Assembly (NCBI RefSeq): GCF_033807715.1
Contig: NC_084592.1
Coordinates: 27,771,919-27,835,918, forward strand
DNA: 64,000 nucleotides
Source: Cololabis saira
Lineage: Eukaryota; Chordata; Actinopteri; Beloniformes; Belonidae
Direction of reading: 5' to 3'
A program made the translations under genes and the position numbers. The notes below the pieces were generated by a model, which had not been told where the DNA came from, did no database searches, and saw only the letters and a program-made list of their open reading frames with translations. Position 1 is the stretch's first letter. Each line of letters starts with the position of its first letter. Positions 1-11,200 of the stretch are shown in pieces.

Positions 1-1094
1 ATCAGAATGTCTCAATAATAATAATTCAGAACAAAGAATTGAGCTTTAGGAATGACAGACCCTTTGAAAGTGCTAACGTCAGACCAGTTGAAATGCAGTG
101 GTAGGACCTGCCGACCTTAAGTGAATGTACAAAAATCTCAAAGGAGTGTGACAACTTTGTAAAACAGAATGGACCAACATTCCAACATTTTTATTTTGGC
201 TTCAATTTTAGTAAATAAATAATGGCAAAGTGATAAATGTTATGTGTAATTGTTCCTCTGAGGTCACATTTGCTTAATAGTAAGACCCATTGTGATTGGA
301 CGTCAATGCTCTTTTTTCACTTGGACCAAAGCTACACAACTAGAAAATGCTCAAAGCTGCATTACGTGCATGTAGTCTGGGAAACTGCAGAGGTCACTGA
401 TGAATCTTCTGGCATTCAGACCAGACACCACCCAAACAAGACATTTACACATAAGTTTGCACTTTTGAGCTACACAAAGCATTACTAGTGTACCTTTTAG
501 TCAGAGTGATGCATGAATTGGAGGAGGGTGGTACTGAGGGAGGAACAGATGGATTGATGCATGAACAGACCCTTAGAGAATTTGAATTTGCATTGCGTTA
601 AGATTGAGAGCAGAGGAAAAAAGAACAATGTATACCATACCCTTAACTATGGCTTTAATCTAGACCATATTTTTTTCTTGTGATTTGTCTTCCTGTCTTC
701 TTCCATCGTCGCATGCCTGGCTGAGTTGTATCATTAATCCATGCAGCTTTATTGTCTCAATCTCTTCATTATTGCCAAAGTAGCTCAGATTTATGTCTTT
801 AGGGTTTTGCCACTCCTTTTGGTTGTGGAGGGAGCACTGATTCACCGCAGTTTTTCAGCTCGGGTTGGCTGGCGTGACAGCTAACTGTCATAGTCAAGTC
901 TACGCCATTTCTATGGCTACTGGATTCATCTGTGACCCGCCTTTTAAAACATTTGAGTCTGCCCCTCCGTGGCAAATAAAAAACTCAACTTCTGACATTC
1001 ATGGTTGAGAGCAAAATTGGGAGGTGACACAATGAACTGAGGCATTCAGGGAAGCAGACAGGAAAATTCAGAAGAAAAGTCAGTTTTGATATGT
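1..1094. other. Upstream flank of igfbp5, no gene seen
   Basis: No open frame here resembles a protein family and no repeat family is recognised. The stretch around 840-1060 is of mixed, non-repetitive composition and holds a TGACAG-CTAA-CTGTCA inverted pair at 875-890, which resembles paired MEIS/TGIF-type homeodomain sites. It could be a cis-regulatory block, but that is inference only. Confidence 0.4.
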
Positions 1095-2052
1095 ACAGTC
1101 ATGTGCAAAAATGTGTTTCCACCTCTTTAAATTCTTTGGTTTAATTTTTCTGTTAAAACATAAACAAATTCCTTTCATTGTAGTGGGTCTTAGGATTTGC
1201 CAAATACAACCTCAGAAAAGCAACAACTTTTACCTTGCTCTCTTTATTTATTTATTTAAAAATGAGGCCAGAAAAAAAAAAAACTTACCAGCTCCCAAAG
1301 ATTTATAAAGGTAAGTTGCTGCCAGGTAGCGCCAATCATTAACCTGTGACGTGCAGACCTCTAAAAAAAGCACACAGTTCAGTTCAGATGTGTGTTAAGA
1401 CAATGCCATATGAGAAAGACATCAGCAATAGTCATGGAAAGGGAAATGTTGCTAAACATGAATATGGAAAAAACTATCAAGCCATTTCCAAATAATTTGG
1501 GGTTCAATTATCTACAGTGAGAGAGATCATTTAAAAGTGGAAAACATTTTAGACAGTCAACAATCTTTCAAGGAGTGGATATTCCAGCTAATTTTATTAA
1601 AGGTCAGACCATGCATGGATTTGAAAAAAATGCAAAATGTTACTTCAAATACAGTGCCACTGAGCATCTTTGATGTTAAAGTCCATGAGTCGGCCCATGA
1701 ACTCCTGTGAACCCCACGGTATTATATAGGCAAATGAGAGGTCATCTGTCTGAGAAGTAAAGCTACTATGAAATTATGACACAGGACTATCATCCAAAGC
1801 ACATAACGCCCAAATTCCTCCACAACATTGAAAGACTGATCAAATCATACAAGAAATTACTACTTCAAGCTACTGCTGATGAAGGTAGATGTAGAGGCCA
1901 CTGAATCTTGGGGCTACTGAGTATTAACGATTTCTTTTCTTTTCTTTATTGGCTTAACTTTTGTCAAAAAATAATGTAAGGGGGGAAAAAGTAACATGCT
2001 ATTATTAGGCGGACATCTGAGGTTGTCCGCCTAATACTAAGACCCACTACAA
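1095..2052 (+). mobile_element. Tc1/mariner transposon relic, internally deleted
   Basis: Translated fragments on the + strand resemble a Tc1-type transposase. Around 1410-1560 there is a degenerate paired-like N-terminal domain (KDISNS, YQAISK, FGVQLSTVREII and KWKTF in order, broken by stops). Around 1830-1900 there is a C-terminal tail (ERLIKSYKKLLLQATADEG) typical of the end of Tc1 transposases. The central DDE catalytic region is missing, so the copy is dead. The sequence GTAGTGGGTCTTAG near 1181 recurs inverted near 2038, consistent with remnants of terminal inverted repeats. Family recognition is by memory of Tc1 proteins, not by a search. Confidence 0.65.
2003..2036. repeat. Perfect 12-bp hairpin
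   Basis: TATTAGGCGGAC at 2003-2014 and GTCCGCCTAATA at 2025-2036 form a perfect stem with a 10-base loop. It lies at the right end of the Tc1 relic and may be part of that element's terminus. Confidence 0.8.
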
Positions 2053-3480
2053 ACAGAAGAACAAACAGAAGAAAACATCGGGCTAACTTTAACCGTCAAT
2101 CACCGTCAATGGTACATATGCACACATACCGGTGCTATATTTCATCATTGCTTAACAAGTGCGTATACAATCCCAAAAGAATGTTACACTAATGTTATGA
2201 CAACAGATCACATTTTGAGTCAGTGATTCCAAAGAACATTAGAAAAAGCCTCTGTTACAAACAAGTGAAATTACGTAATTATTCAGTCACTAATTCCATG
2301 GAGACCTTAATAAATAAATACTTCACCGTCTCTATTTTTAGATTCACGTGTATGAATTCCATAGCAGCATGTTCTCTGTGACTGCTCTGTACAGATTGTG
2401 TTACCGCTTCAGCTTTGAGTTATACGCAAAAAATGTGGCAATTTCTGTGTTGAAAAACTATGCAGAGGCATACGTGACAGCTCCTCTGCAGCCCCTTACC
2501 GTTGTTAACAGCGCCTCCTAGTGGTAAACAGTTGTGCACACGGGGATACTAAGCTCCCAAAAGCAGGGTGAGATAATAAAATAACCGGTGAATAGATATG
2601 GGAATGACATACTACCAACCTTCCTGGTGATTTAGGATGCAAACTCTGCGCTCCTCGACGGAAACCACATGTGGAAACGTTTATTTTGTTGTAAATTAAC
2701 CAGTTACACTTGCAGGCTCTTGCCTCAAACCTCACATTGGTGACATCCAGCCGTGCCCTTTACTGTCTCTATTTGTTTGCACACGTGCGTATGTGTGTGA
2801 GAGGGAGGGATGCAGAAATAAAAGATATCACTGGATTTTTTTCCCTCCTTCTTGCAACAAAAATGTTGTGTAGTGGAAGCAACAGGTGGAGACGTTCAAT
2901 GGTGACTGACAGCAAGTGTTAACCAAAAAAAAAAAAAAAAACACAGAAAAAGAGCTGTCATTTCCCTGTTCCAGCCCTTATATAAGTGAATGCTTCTGTA
3001 ATAATCCCACACACATTTCTCTTTTTTTCCTAATATTGAACAGTATTTTGCGGTTTGCAATCCACTTTTCCATCTACTGTGACAAAAACGGCTCGGACAA
3101 GAGGTTAGGAGGATTTACTTTATTTAAAAAAAAAATAATTGAGAAACCAATATGTTATATCAGAAAGTGATTCTATGTTGAGTCTCAATAGCTAATTTGA
3201 CTTGAATGGAAAGTAAAATACAAGACTGGTGCTTTTAGGATACAAGTGACTTTTTTATGTTGTTATGACTGGAGATATTCAAAACAGCTGATTTTTGCGG
3301 TCCACGAGGGAAAAAAGAGCTGCAGGTCTTTTTGACGCATGGCTTTAACTGAAATCCTTTCACGTGGCTCGCGTCGCTTTTTTTTCTGCCGTTGCTCTCT
3401 CTATTGCTGCACCTCGGCATCAGTTCAGCCTTTCGAGGTGAAAGAGCGATTCTCCTGCTGCTGCTGCTGAGAAGAAGAAA
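2053..3480. other. Proximal upstream region of igfbp5, no gene seen
   Basis: No convincing coding frame or recognised transposon was found. Composition is AT-rich with several A runs (2924-2940, 3127-3136, 3470-3500). Proximal enhancer or promoter elements of igfbp5 would be expected in the last few hundred bases. Confidence 0.4.
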
Positions 3481-3503
3481 AAAAAAAGGAAAAAAAAAAA
3501 AGT

Positions 3504-3518
3504 TTGGCCTGGTGCCAA
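3504..3518. promoter_or_regulatory. Palindromic NFI (NF1/CTF) binding site
   Basis: The 15 bases read TTGGC-CTGGT-GCCAA, an exact match to the full NFI palindrome TTGGC(N5)GCCAA. It lies about 70 bp upstream of the TATA-like box of igfbp5. NFI proteins have been reported as regulators of mammalian IGFBP5 transcription, so position and sequence agree. Use of the site in this species is inferred. Confidence 0.65.
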
Positions 3519-3584
3519 GCTGTGGAACAAGTGCGCCTCCCTTCCCCGCTGTTTAGCGTATTCATAGGGGTTTGGGCACGGCTG

Positions 3585-3598
3585 CATTTTAAAAAGGC
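3585..3598 (+). promoter_or_regulatory. igfbp5 TATA-like core promoter
   Basis: The motif CATTTTAAAAAGG lies about 460 bp upstream of the igfbp5 start codon, with the NFI palindrome 70 bp further upstream. IGFBP5 genes are known to have a TATA-containing promoter. Transcription would be expected to start about 25-35 bases downstream, near 3615-3625. The exact start site cannot be seen from sequence. Confidence 0.5.
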
Positions 3599-3619
3599 AA
3601 GGCAGGTCTCCAGTTGATC

Positions 3620-4045
3620 AGTCTGCTCAGGAAACTTGTGCTGAAGAAGAAAGTGCCGGAGCCCTAACCGGAGGGGAAGAGAAAGAAGTTAAGAATCCAT
3701 GCAAAAGACTTTGTTTTGATCCCGCAGAAGACAATATTTCTGGAAAGAAAATAGCACGTTTGTGTTTTTTTTAAATCATCATTGAAAATCCTTTTTTTAC
3801 ACCGGTGCACAGCGAAAAAAAACCTGCTATTATTTTTTTTTCTTTTTCTTAAATAGATAAGCAACACTCTTGGATAAAGACTCTTGGCTTTAACTGTAAA
3901 AATCGGATTATCTGACTGAGGCATTGTGTTCATTAGAACCCGGCTATACTTTTCCCCCCTCCTCCTCCTCCTCCTCCTCCACCTCCTCCTTCGCATTTGA
4001 AAGCGTTTATGCTATAACTGAAGGAGAAGCAAAAGCGCCCCAACC
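3620..4045 (+). other. igfbp5: Predicted igfbp5 5' untranslated region
   Basis: This is the roughly 425-base stretch between the inferred transcription start and the start codon. It contains T- and A-rich runs and a CCT-repeat tract at about 3958-3990. The start-codon context is CAACC before ATG, with the favourable A at -3. The 5' boundary is inferred from the TATA-like motif. Confidence 0.45.
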
Positions 4046-4391
4046 ATGTTCCTGAGTGTTTGCCTCTTGGTGGTGACAACATTTCTCTTGGGGCTGTGCG
4101 GGTGCTCCTCGGGCTCGTACGTGCCGTGCGAGCCGTGTGACGACAAGGCGCTGTCCATGTGCCCGCCGGTGCCGGTGGGCTGCCAGCTGGTCAAGGAGCC
4201 GGGCTGCGGCTGCTGCCTGACGTGCGCGCTGGCCGAGGGGCAGGCGTGCGGGGTCTACACGGGGACGTGCACCCAGGGCCTGCGCTGCCTGCCCCGCAGC
4301 GGGGAGGAGAAGCCGCTGCACGCCCTGCTCCACGGCAGGGGACTGTGCACCAACGAGAAGGGATACAAGCCCGCTGCGCTCCCGCCCGTAG
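4046..4391 (+). CDS. igfbp5: igfbp5 coding exon 1
   Basis: This exon encodes residues 1-115 plus the first base of codon 116: the signal peptide and the whole cysteine-rich IGF-binding N domain. The donor is G|GTAAG at 4392, leaving phase 1, which joins exon 2 to give an Asp codon. The exon is very GC-rich compared with its surroundings. The frame stays open past the donor to 4534, which is a read-through and not the main product. Confidence 0.95.
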
Positions 4392-7300
4392 GTAAGAGGC
4401 ATGGCACGATGAAAATACCCAATGTAAAAGTAGACCCAGGACCGTTTCTCTGCGTGTCTCCCCCACCTCTCTATCCCTTCTCTCTCTCTCTCTGTCTCTC
4501 TCTCTGTCTCTCGCCTCTCTCTTTAAAAGCCTGAATTGTGGTTCCACGTTAAATCGACGCAGAGCTTACGCCGTAGGTTACGCGGCGACGCGCACCGTAC
4601 CGCGTACCCTACGCCGTAGGCTCTGCGTTGGTGTAACGCGGAACCATAAATCAGCCTTTATGTTCAAGGACTCAAAACCGAGTCCGATGACACCACCCAC
4701 GACTTTTGATGTCAAACCATTCAAAAGTTATGGTAGAAAGTAGGGACTATCAAATATGGAGCAATCAGATGAAAGGGGGGGGCGCGCTTTTTGGCGTCTA
4801 TCGTCACCACGGTAACGCTTTTGACTGAGAAGAGTAAGGCGCATCGTCGCAGGATGGAGATGCACATTTTGATGTATAACACACCTGGGTGCACGTTACG
4901 GTTCGTGGCGAAGAAGCGGGCGAAGAAATGGCATAAATTGCGCCAAAATTACACGATTAATTGAAAATGGCCGACATCCTGTTCGGTTTCGGCCATGGCG
5001 CGAAGAGACTTTTCTTTAAGTTGCGACATGATACAGGTGTGTACCGATTTTCGTGCATGTACGTCAAACCGTATTGTGGGGCTTGAGGCACGAAGTTTTC
5101 TACGGGGCGCTGTTGAGCCTTTAAGCCACGCCCATTAATGCAAACCATTAAATATCAAATTCTTCACCAGGCCTGGCTTGTGTGCAAAATTTGGTGACTT
5201 TTGGGGCACGTTTAGGGGGGCAAAAAGGCCCTCCTTTCGTCAGAAGGATTAAGAATAAAGAATAAAGAAAAAAAAAACAAAAAAAAAAACAATTCCTACA
5301 GATACAATAGGGCCTTCGCAGTGTAAGTGCTCGGTACGGTGCACGTCGCTGCATACCCTATGGCGTAGGCTCTGCGTTGGTGTAACGTGGAACCATAAAT
5401 CAGCCTTTTCTCTGTGTGAGTTTGACGACATGTCCTTTGTGGGGATATAATGCACGCTGCAGAGTGAGAATAGGAATCGCTCCAAAAAAGCTGTACTATC
5501 ACAAAAAGGGGTTCGATTTTTTTAGCCCAATAAACCACATCACGGTTCTTCTCCAAATCCGTGCTTCTTTATTTAAGGACCCCGAAGGAGCTTAAATTAG
5601 ACACCAAAAGTTGATCAGCCAGTACCTCCGTCCTCTTGACAGATGGCTTGATGTGCCATCTCATTAACTTTTATCCACCCTTGTCTGCAGGAGCTTACAC
5701 CTCGAGGCTCTCTAGAGGCTGAAACTCCGACATTACGGGAGAAATAACTGTGCTTAGGGGGCGATTGTTTGTTTCTTTGTATTTTATTTTAATCGTGAAC
5801 AACATACCCGAAATGGGGAGAAAAAAAAAACGCTGCATAGATTAACCTGTTGCGCATTAAGTGACAACAGTGTCAAATGACGTCATAATTCATTGACATT
5901 GTATAAGAGATTTAAATAGTTTTCCTCTTCTGTGCTCTTTATTTTATTATTTCTTATAATGGGAGTTGCTTTGTTGACAGCATGTACTGTAAGTATTTAA
6001 CGAGAGAGATTAACAGGAAAGTGCGGCTGCGCCTGAAGTGAGCTCCTTCCTTTCTCCAAACAGTCGCCCTGATCATCAAGCCCTCCAACAAGTGTCAGTC
6101 AAAGCATTTCTCTTCCTCGCACGACTGCGCGTGCTGGGCTGATACTTTTTTTCCCCCTGCGCCTTTCCAGTATCATTCTCACCTCATGACTTCAGATGAG
6201 AACTCGGTCCAAGCAGAGTTCCGAGAAAGAACGAAAGAAAGAGAAAAAACAAACAAACAGACCCAAACCACTACGTTTCACAAGACTGCGATGCCACTCC
6301 ATTGTCTTTGGATTTTGTTAAAGCAGAACTAGAGTAGATTTAGGTCTGCAGGCTGCCCCTGGGGTAGTGTTTACACTCGGATTACCGCTAAATCTGCATG
6401 CGTGAGAGAAAAGAGAGAAAAGACTGAGAGGCAGACAGAGGGAGAAACAAAGCTGAGCCAGTTGTCTTGAAAGATTTAAGACATTTCTTGCAGGTCTGCT
6501 GCCACCGAGTTTCAGCTGCAAGAAAGGCAGGTGGTAACCACAAAAGTTGTTGTTGGAGTCATCAGATCTCTCCTCTCTTCTTGACTCAAGGCTAAATGTG
6601 TACTGCCTGTGACTATTACTGTTCTAAAAATACCCTCTTGTTGCATTATTTGACAATATGTAAAGCGTCCCTATTTATACTGTGTTTGAGTATTCATGTT
6701 TCAGTGTGTGCACTGAAACATGAGGGGTTGTGTGGGTGTCTGCATTGTGTGTGACTGTTGTCAGTGATGACACCTCAGGCGGTTTTGTCTCACTCTGATT
6801 TTACAGACTCTTTCACACACACATACACACACACACACACATACAGAAGGAAACACACACACTTAAACTCTGACTCTTTTGTTGGCCCTCGAAGGTAATC
6901 TGAGCATCTTTTCTTTGCTTCTGCATTCTTTGCACAGCTGCTCAGTCACATCGCAGTGATTCAGCAGAATGCCTCCAGCTCTTTATCTTTCCTCTTGGAG
7001 GGCCCTCAGTCGAGCAGATCCACGGATGGGAACCGCTGAGGCAAGCCTCCAGTCTCCTGCGGTGTGGGGTTGCAGCTTTCTGTGTGCCGTACCAGCTGAT
7101 TTCCAATACAGGAAGGAGCTCAAGTGTCTGCCACACTTAAGAGAGCTGCAACCTGTTACGTGTCAACTGGGTTCAGTTCAACAATGGCAGAGGGGAATCG
7201 TTGCAAGCCCCCTGCCCTTCCCTGTCATCCCCTTTTTTTTCTGCTTGCACTCTGATCCCAGAAGTTGCTTGAATTATATGGCGCAGGTAGTGGTCTGTGC

Positions 7301-8202
7301 TTTGGGGGAAAGCTTGCCAGCAAATATGAATTCCTAGCGGCCGTCCCCTCAACCATTAGGCCTCTGAAAGGACGTGGTAGTGTACGCTTTACCAAGAAAC
7401 AAAAAGGTGCTTTAATCCACCATGCATCACTCACAAATGGAGCACTGCCCTAGCTCAAAATGTTAAATGTGTTATACGCTCTTATTTAAAAGTTGACACC
7501 ATTCCCTGAGGTCTTAATGGAAAGGATGTGACTGGTTTTAATCATAATTTCACAGAGATATAGAACAAAAGCTGTCTTTTCATCCGTTTTAATCCGTTCA
7601 GCTAAAAAAGCAATGTTTAGATGGTGTGTTCCATTTACCTTGGAAATAAGAAGTCGGAACTAGGACTGACATAACACCTTTCTTTGATCATGTTCCAGTT
7701 AACAATTTGGGGAATTTAAATAAAAAGACAGACCTCTTCAAATGTTGGACTAACTGTTACTGGCCATTGATATCAACAGGCATTAATAACAAGGCTGAAC
7801 ATGGCCTTTAGCAACATGTCCACTGATTAAAAGTAAACAGTGCCATGTGTATGTTTGACTTACTGTGAACACAACTGCTATAAAGTCAGGTCAAGTGAGG
7901 TTTCTATGAGCTTCCAAGATGGAATTTTGACCTTAGGATTCATTCCAGTTGAAATTTCATACAAGGACCTCACAAATTCTGATATCAAGTACAAACAGAA
8001 CACTAACAGCAGCTAGCTTTAGGGGGTGGAGTCGGACACTTGACTTGACCTTTTGACTCTGTTATACCTTTTATACAATATCTGAGGAGCAGTGAATGAA
8101 TGCTTCATTGTGTAAAACTACTCTAATCTGGCTCTGTGATGTTACAGTATAGCTTTTGAGATGGTAGTCATTTCAGACACCCAAACATTCACACTGTAAC
8201 AT

Positions 8203-8283
<81 letters not shown>

Positions 8284-11200
8284 CATATACATACATATAT
8301 ATATTTTATATGCCATCTTTAATACTTTGTTCTTGACCCAGCTCTTTGCATGTGTGGATGCAGTTTTGACATGTTGCCAGACACTCTCAACCACAGTGAT
8401 GCTCTGAAAAGTTAGTGGGTTTTTCTCAAGCCAGATACCATTGTCATTAATATTTACAGTCATCAGAAGGTTGAATAACCCTAGAGCTCCGATGCTTCCT
8501 ATTTGCATGCGAGTTTCTCATATTCACTGTGGTCCCACTGTTCCCTTATCATTTCAAATCATCATACGGACACACATGCATGTTTGAAAACTGTTCCACT
8601 TTGAGGATTACCATCTGTTTTTTTCCATGCTTACATCATCAGTGGCACAACTGGTTATTGGGTCGCGACTCTGAGACTGAAGCAAGCGGTAAAAAGCTGA
8701 GTCTATGTGACTGTGTACTCAGAGCAATGACAACCAGTCGCCGTGTCCTGCTGGCTGAGGATGTTGCGTCCTATCGCAAACGCGCTGGTCACATGCGGCC
8801 TAACACTTGTATGTGGCTCTATCTCACGTGAGACAACATGCTCATGGTTGTCTGTTCCCTCATGGGAAAGGTAAACAAGGTAATTCAAAAAGGGACTTGA
8901 GGTAAAAAGCTATAAATTTGTGGATTTGAGGCTAATCCTCACGATAACATTAAGGTGTTTAAAAGGTGTTGATCTTTTATGAGTAGTTGACATTTTTTTC
9001 TGAGGTATGAAAAGCTGGACTGGGCTCTGACTTGTACTGTACATTGACATTGCGTCAACCTGCAGGAGCCCTGCATAAACAAATCAGTGTCTCAGAAGAG
9101 ATTTAATTTGATGGATTAAGGGTGGGTGATGTTTTTCTGTGACATTTTGATACACCTTGCTCAAAATATCGTAGGCGAGCAGTACAAAGGCTCATTTTCT
9201 ACCTAGTTTTTACACTGTTGTTCACAGCCGCTAGACTTAAGGGGGGAAGTCAGACAGAGGGTGTGCCTCATTTGAACCCACCTCTCAGCTGCTCCAATTG
9301 CAGCATGACGTTTTGAGATCTAAAAGTTATCTGTTGGGTTAAAGATGTATAAAATAAATGGCCTTTTTTGAAATAACTTCTTCCTTGTGTATGGTTACGG
9401 TGTTTTCGGAGGCTCCGCAGGTTTGCCACATTAGTCAGAGCTCAGTCGTTGGGTTTTATTATGAAAGTCTCTGAGCTATAACTTCCTGGACGGACCACTC
9501 ATTGACTAAAATGACCATGGTTCACAGCGGCTGACGGGCGTAGCCTCCCGTGCCTGGTGGGACCTGTTGGTTACAAAAGAAACCAACAAGGTCATGTTAT
9601 CTAAACGTTTTTGAGACACCCAAACGTTTAATGTCAAGCACAGATTTGATCTTTACCATCATATCTCCCCTTTTAAGTATATGCATTTACTGTGGAATCA
9701 CATGGAGCAGTCGTCAGCCCTGGGGCAGTTGCTGGCAAGCAAATAACCCTTCTTGCACACTTGCTTGAATTCTCGCTATAAAACTTTACAGTGGTATTTG
9801 TGCAGCTTACTGGTCACTGACACCTAACCTGCTGGTGGCAACAGCTGCGTAGGAAATCAACACTCGCTGTAGTGCAGGGTTTTGAAATGATGTCACATGT
9901 GTTCGACCTGACCTGTACTGTGATCTCAACCCACGCACCTGGTTACATGCATTTTTTTTTAATTTTATTTTTTTATTTTTTACACAGCATGCCGTGAGAA
10001 AGGGGCCAAAAATCATCTTGTTGTTGTGATGGAGGAGTTTTTCAGATTTATGCTCACTAGCGGGGAAAAAAAGGCTCAAGTTTCTCAGGATTTGGGAAAC
10101 AATGAAGGCTTCAGTCACTTGTCTGGAATGTTGGTGTTGTTCAGGAACATTTAACTCTTCTTAATGACTGAGTCACCAAAGATGATGCTTCATTTTGATC
10201 AGGATTACTCTGAAAATCCTATTCGATTATGCATTTGACTTCAGATGAAACACCATGCATGAGTTTTAATACAGAAAAAAAAAAGCTTTCTTGGACTTTC
10301 GTGTGCATTACCTCATCAAATCGCAAAACCATGGCTCAATGTCGAATCTACTCTTTTGCCAAATTTGACTCTGTTTTTATTCTGCTTGGAGATCATCTTT
10401 GAACATCCAGGAGCACTCGGGAGTTGGAAGCCTGTCACACCTAGTAATTGTATTGTGGTGATCCAAAAAGACATTGCATCTATGCGTGTGGCTTGTTGGA
10501 AACCCAAACCCAAATATGGGATGAGACCTCAGACCAAAATTAGCAATATACAGAAGAGCAGACATGCACCTCACCATGATAATTTACTTTTAACATGGCT
10601 TGCAAAGTGAAACTGAGCATTTTTTTGTCTTGAAAACGTGCCAGACAGTTTGCTTACCTATAGCTGCATTTCCCTGTTGGAAAGAAGTCCTGTTTTTCAA
10701 TTTATGATCCTTGAATTGTTCTTGCTGCTATTTATACTGCACAGTCAGAAAAGCAGGAAACTTTTGATTGCAGTGAAAATATTCTGTGTGCACAATACTG
10801 CGGGAAAAGTTATTTCCTGGATATTCAGAAGCCGATTGAGACTATGCACAAGGCCGAACAACAGAAATGCCTTTGACAACAGGACATACATGTCTGACGT
10901 CCGCACAACATCCTGGACATTTGAAAAAAATAAATATATATATATTATTCTTCCAGTAGGCCTGGACATGATCCGTTTTAGCAGTCTTTCTCATGAAGGT
11001 AGAGCTGTCATGTTATGTGCAGATGATGTACACTATTGTTGCTTTTTGTTGGATCCAAACCACTTTTCTTGAAAGAAAACTAGTAGATTTACCCATTATT
11101 AATTCTATTTTGACAAGGCAGTGGCTACATATGTGGGGATTGAACATCAAAGATCTGCTTTTGGTGCTACCCAGGAACATGAGTTAGGCTCCATTCGTAG

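Noticed and set aside
4007..4547. Open frames on the - strand across igfbp5 exon 1
   Set aside because: GC-rich exon sequence leaves antisense frames open by chance. The + strand frame has the signal peptide, 12 cysteines and the GCGCC motif.
4957..5148. 63-codon - strand frame in R1 copies as a gene
   Set aside because: It is repeated because the R1 copies are similar. No known domain, and not annotated as CDS, though listed for testing.
10638..11072. 144-codon frame in igfbp5 intron 1
   Set aside because: No domain, signal or compositional evidence. It looks like a chance AT-rich frame.
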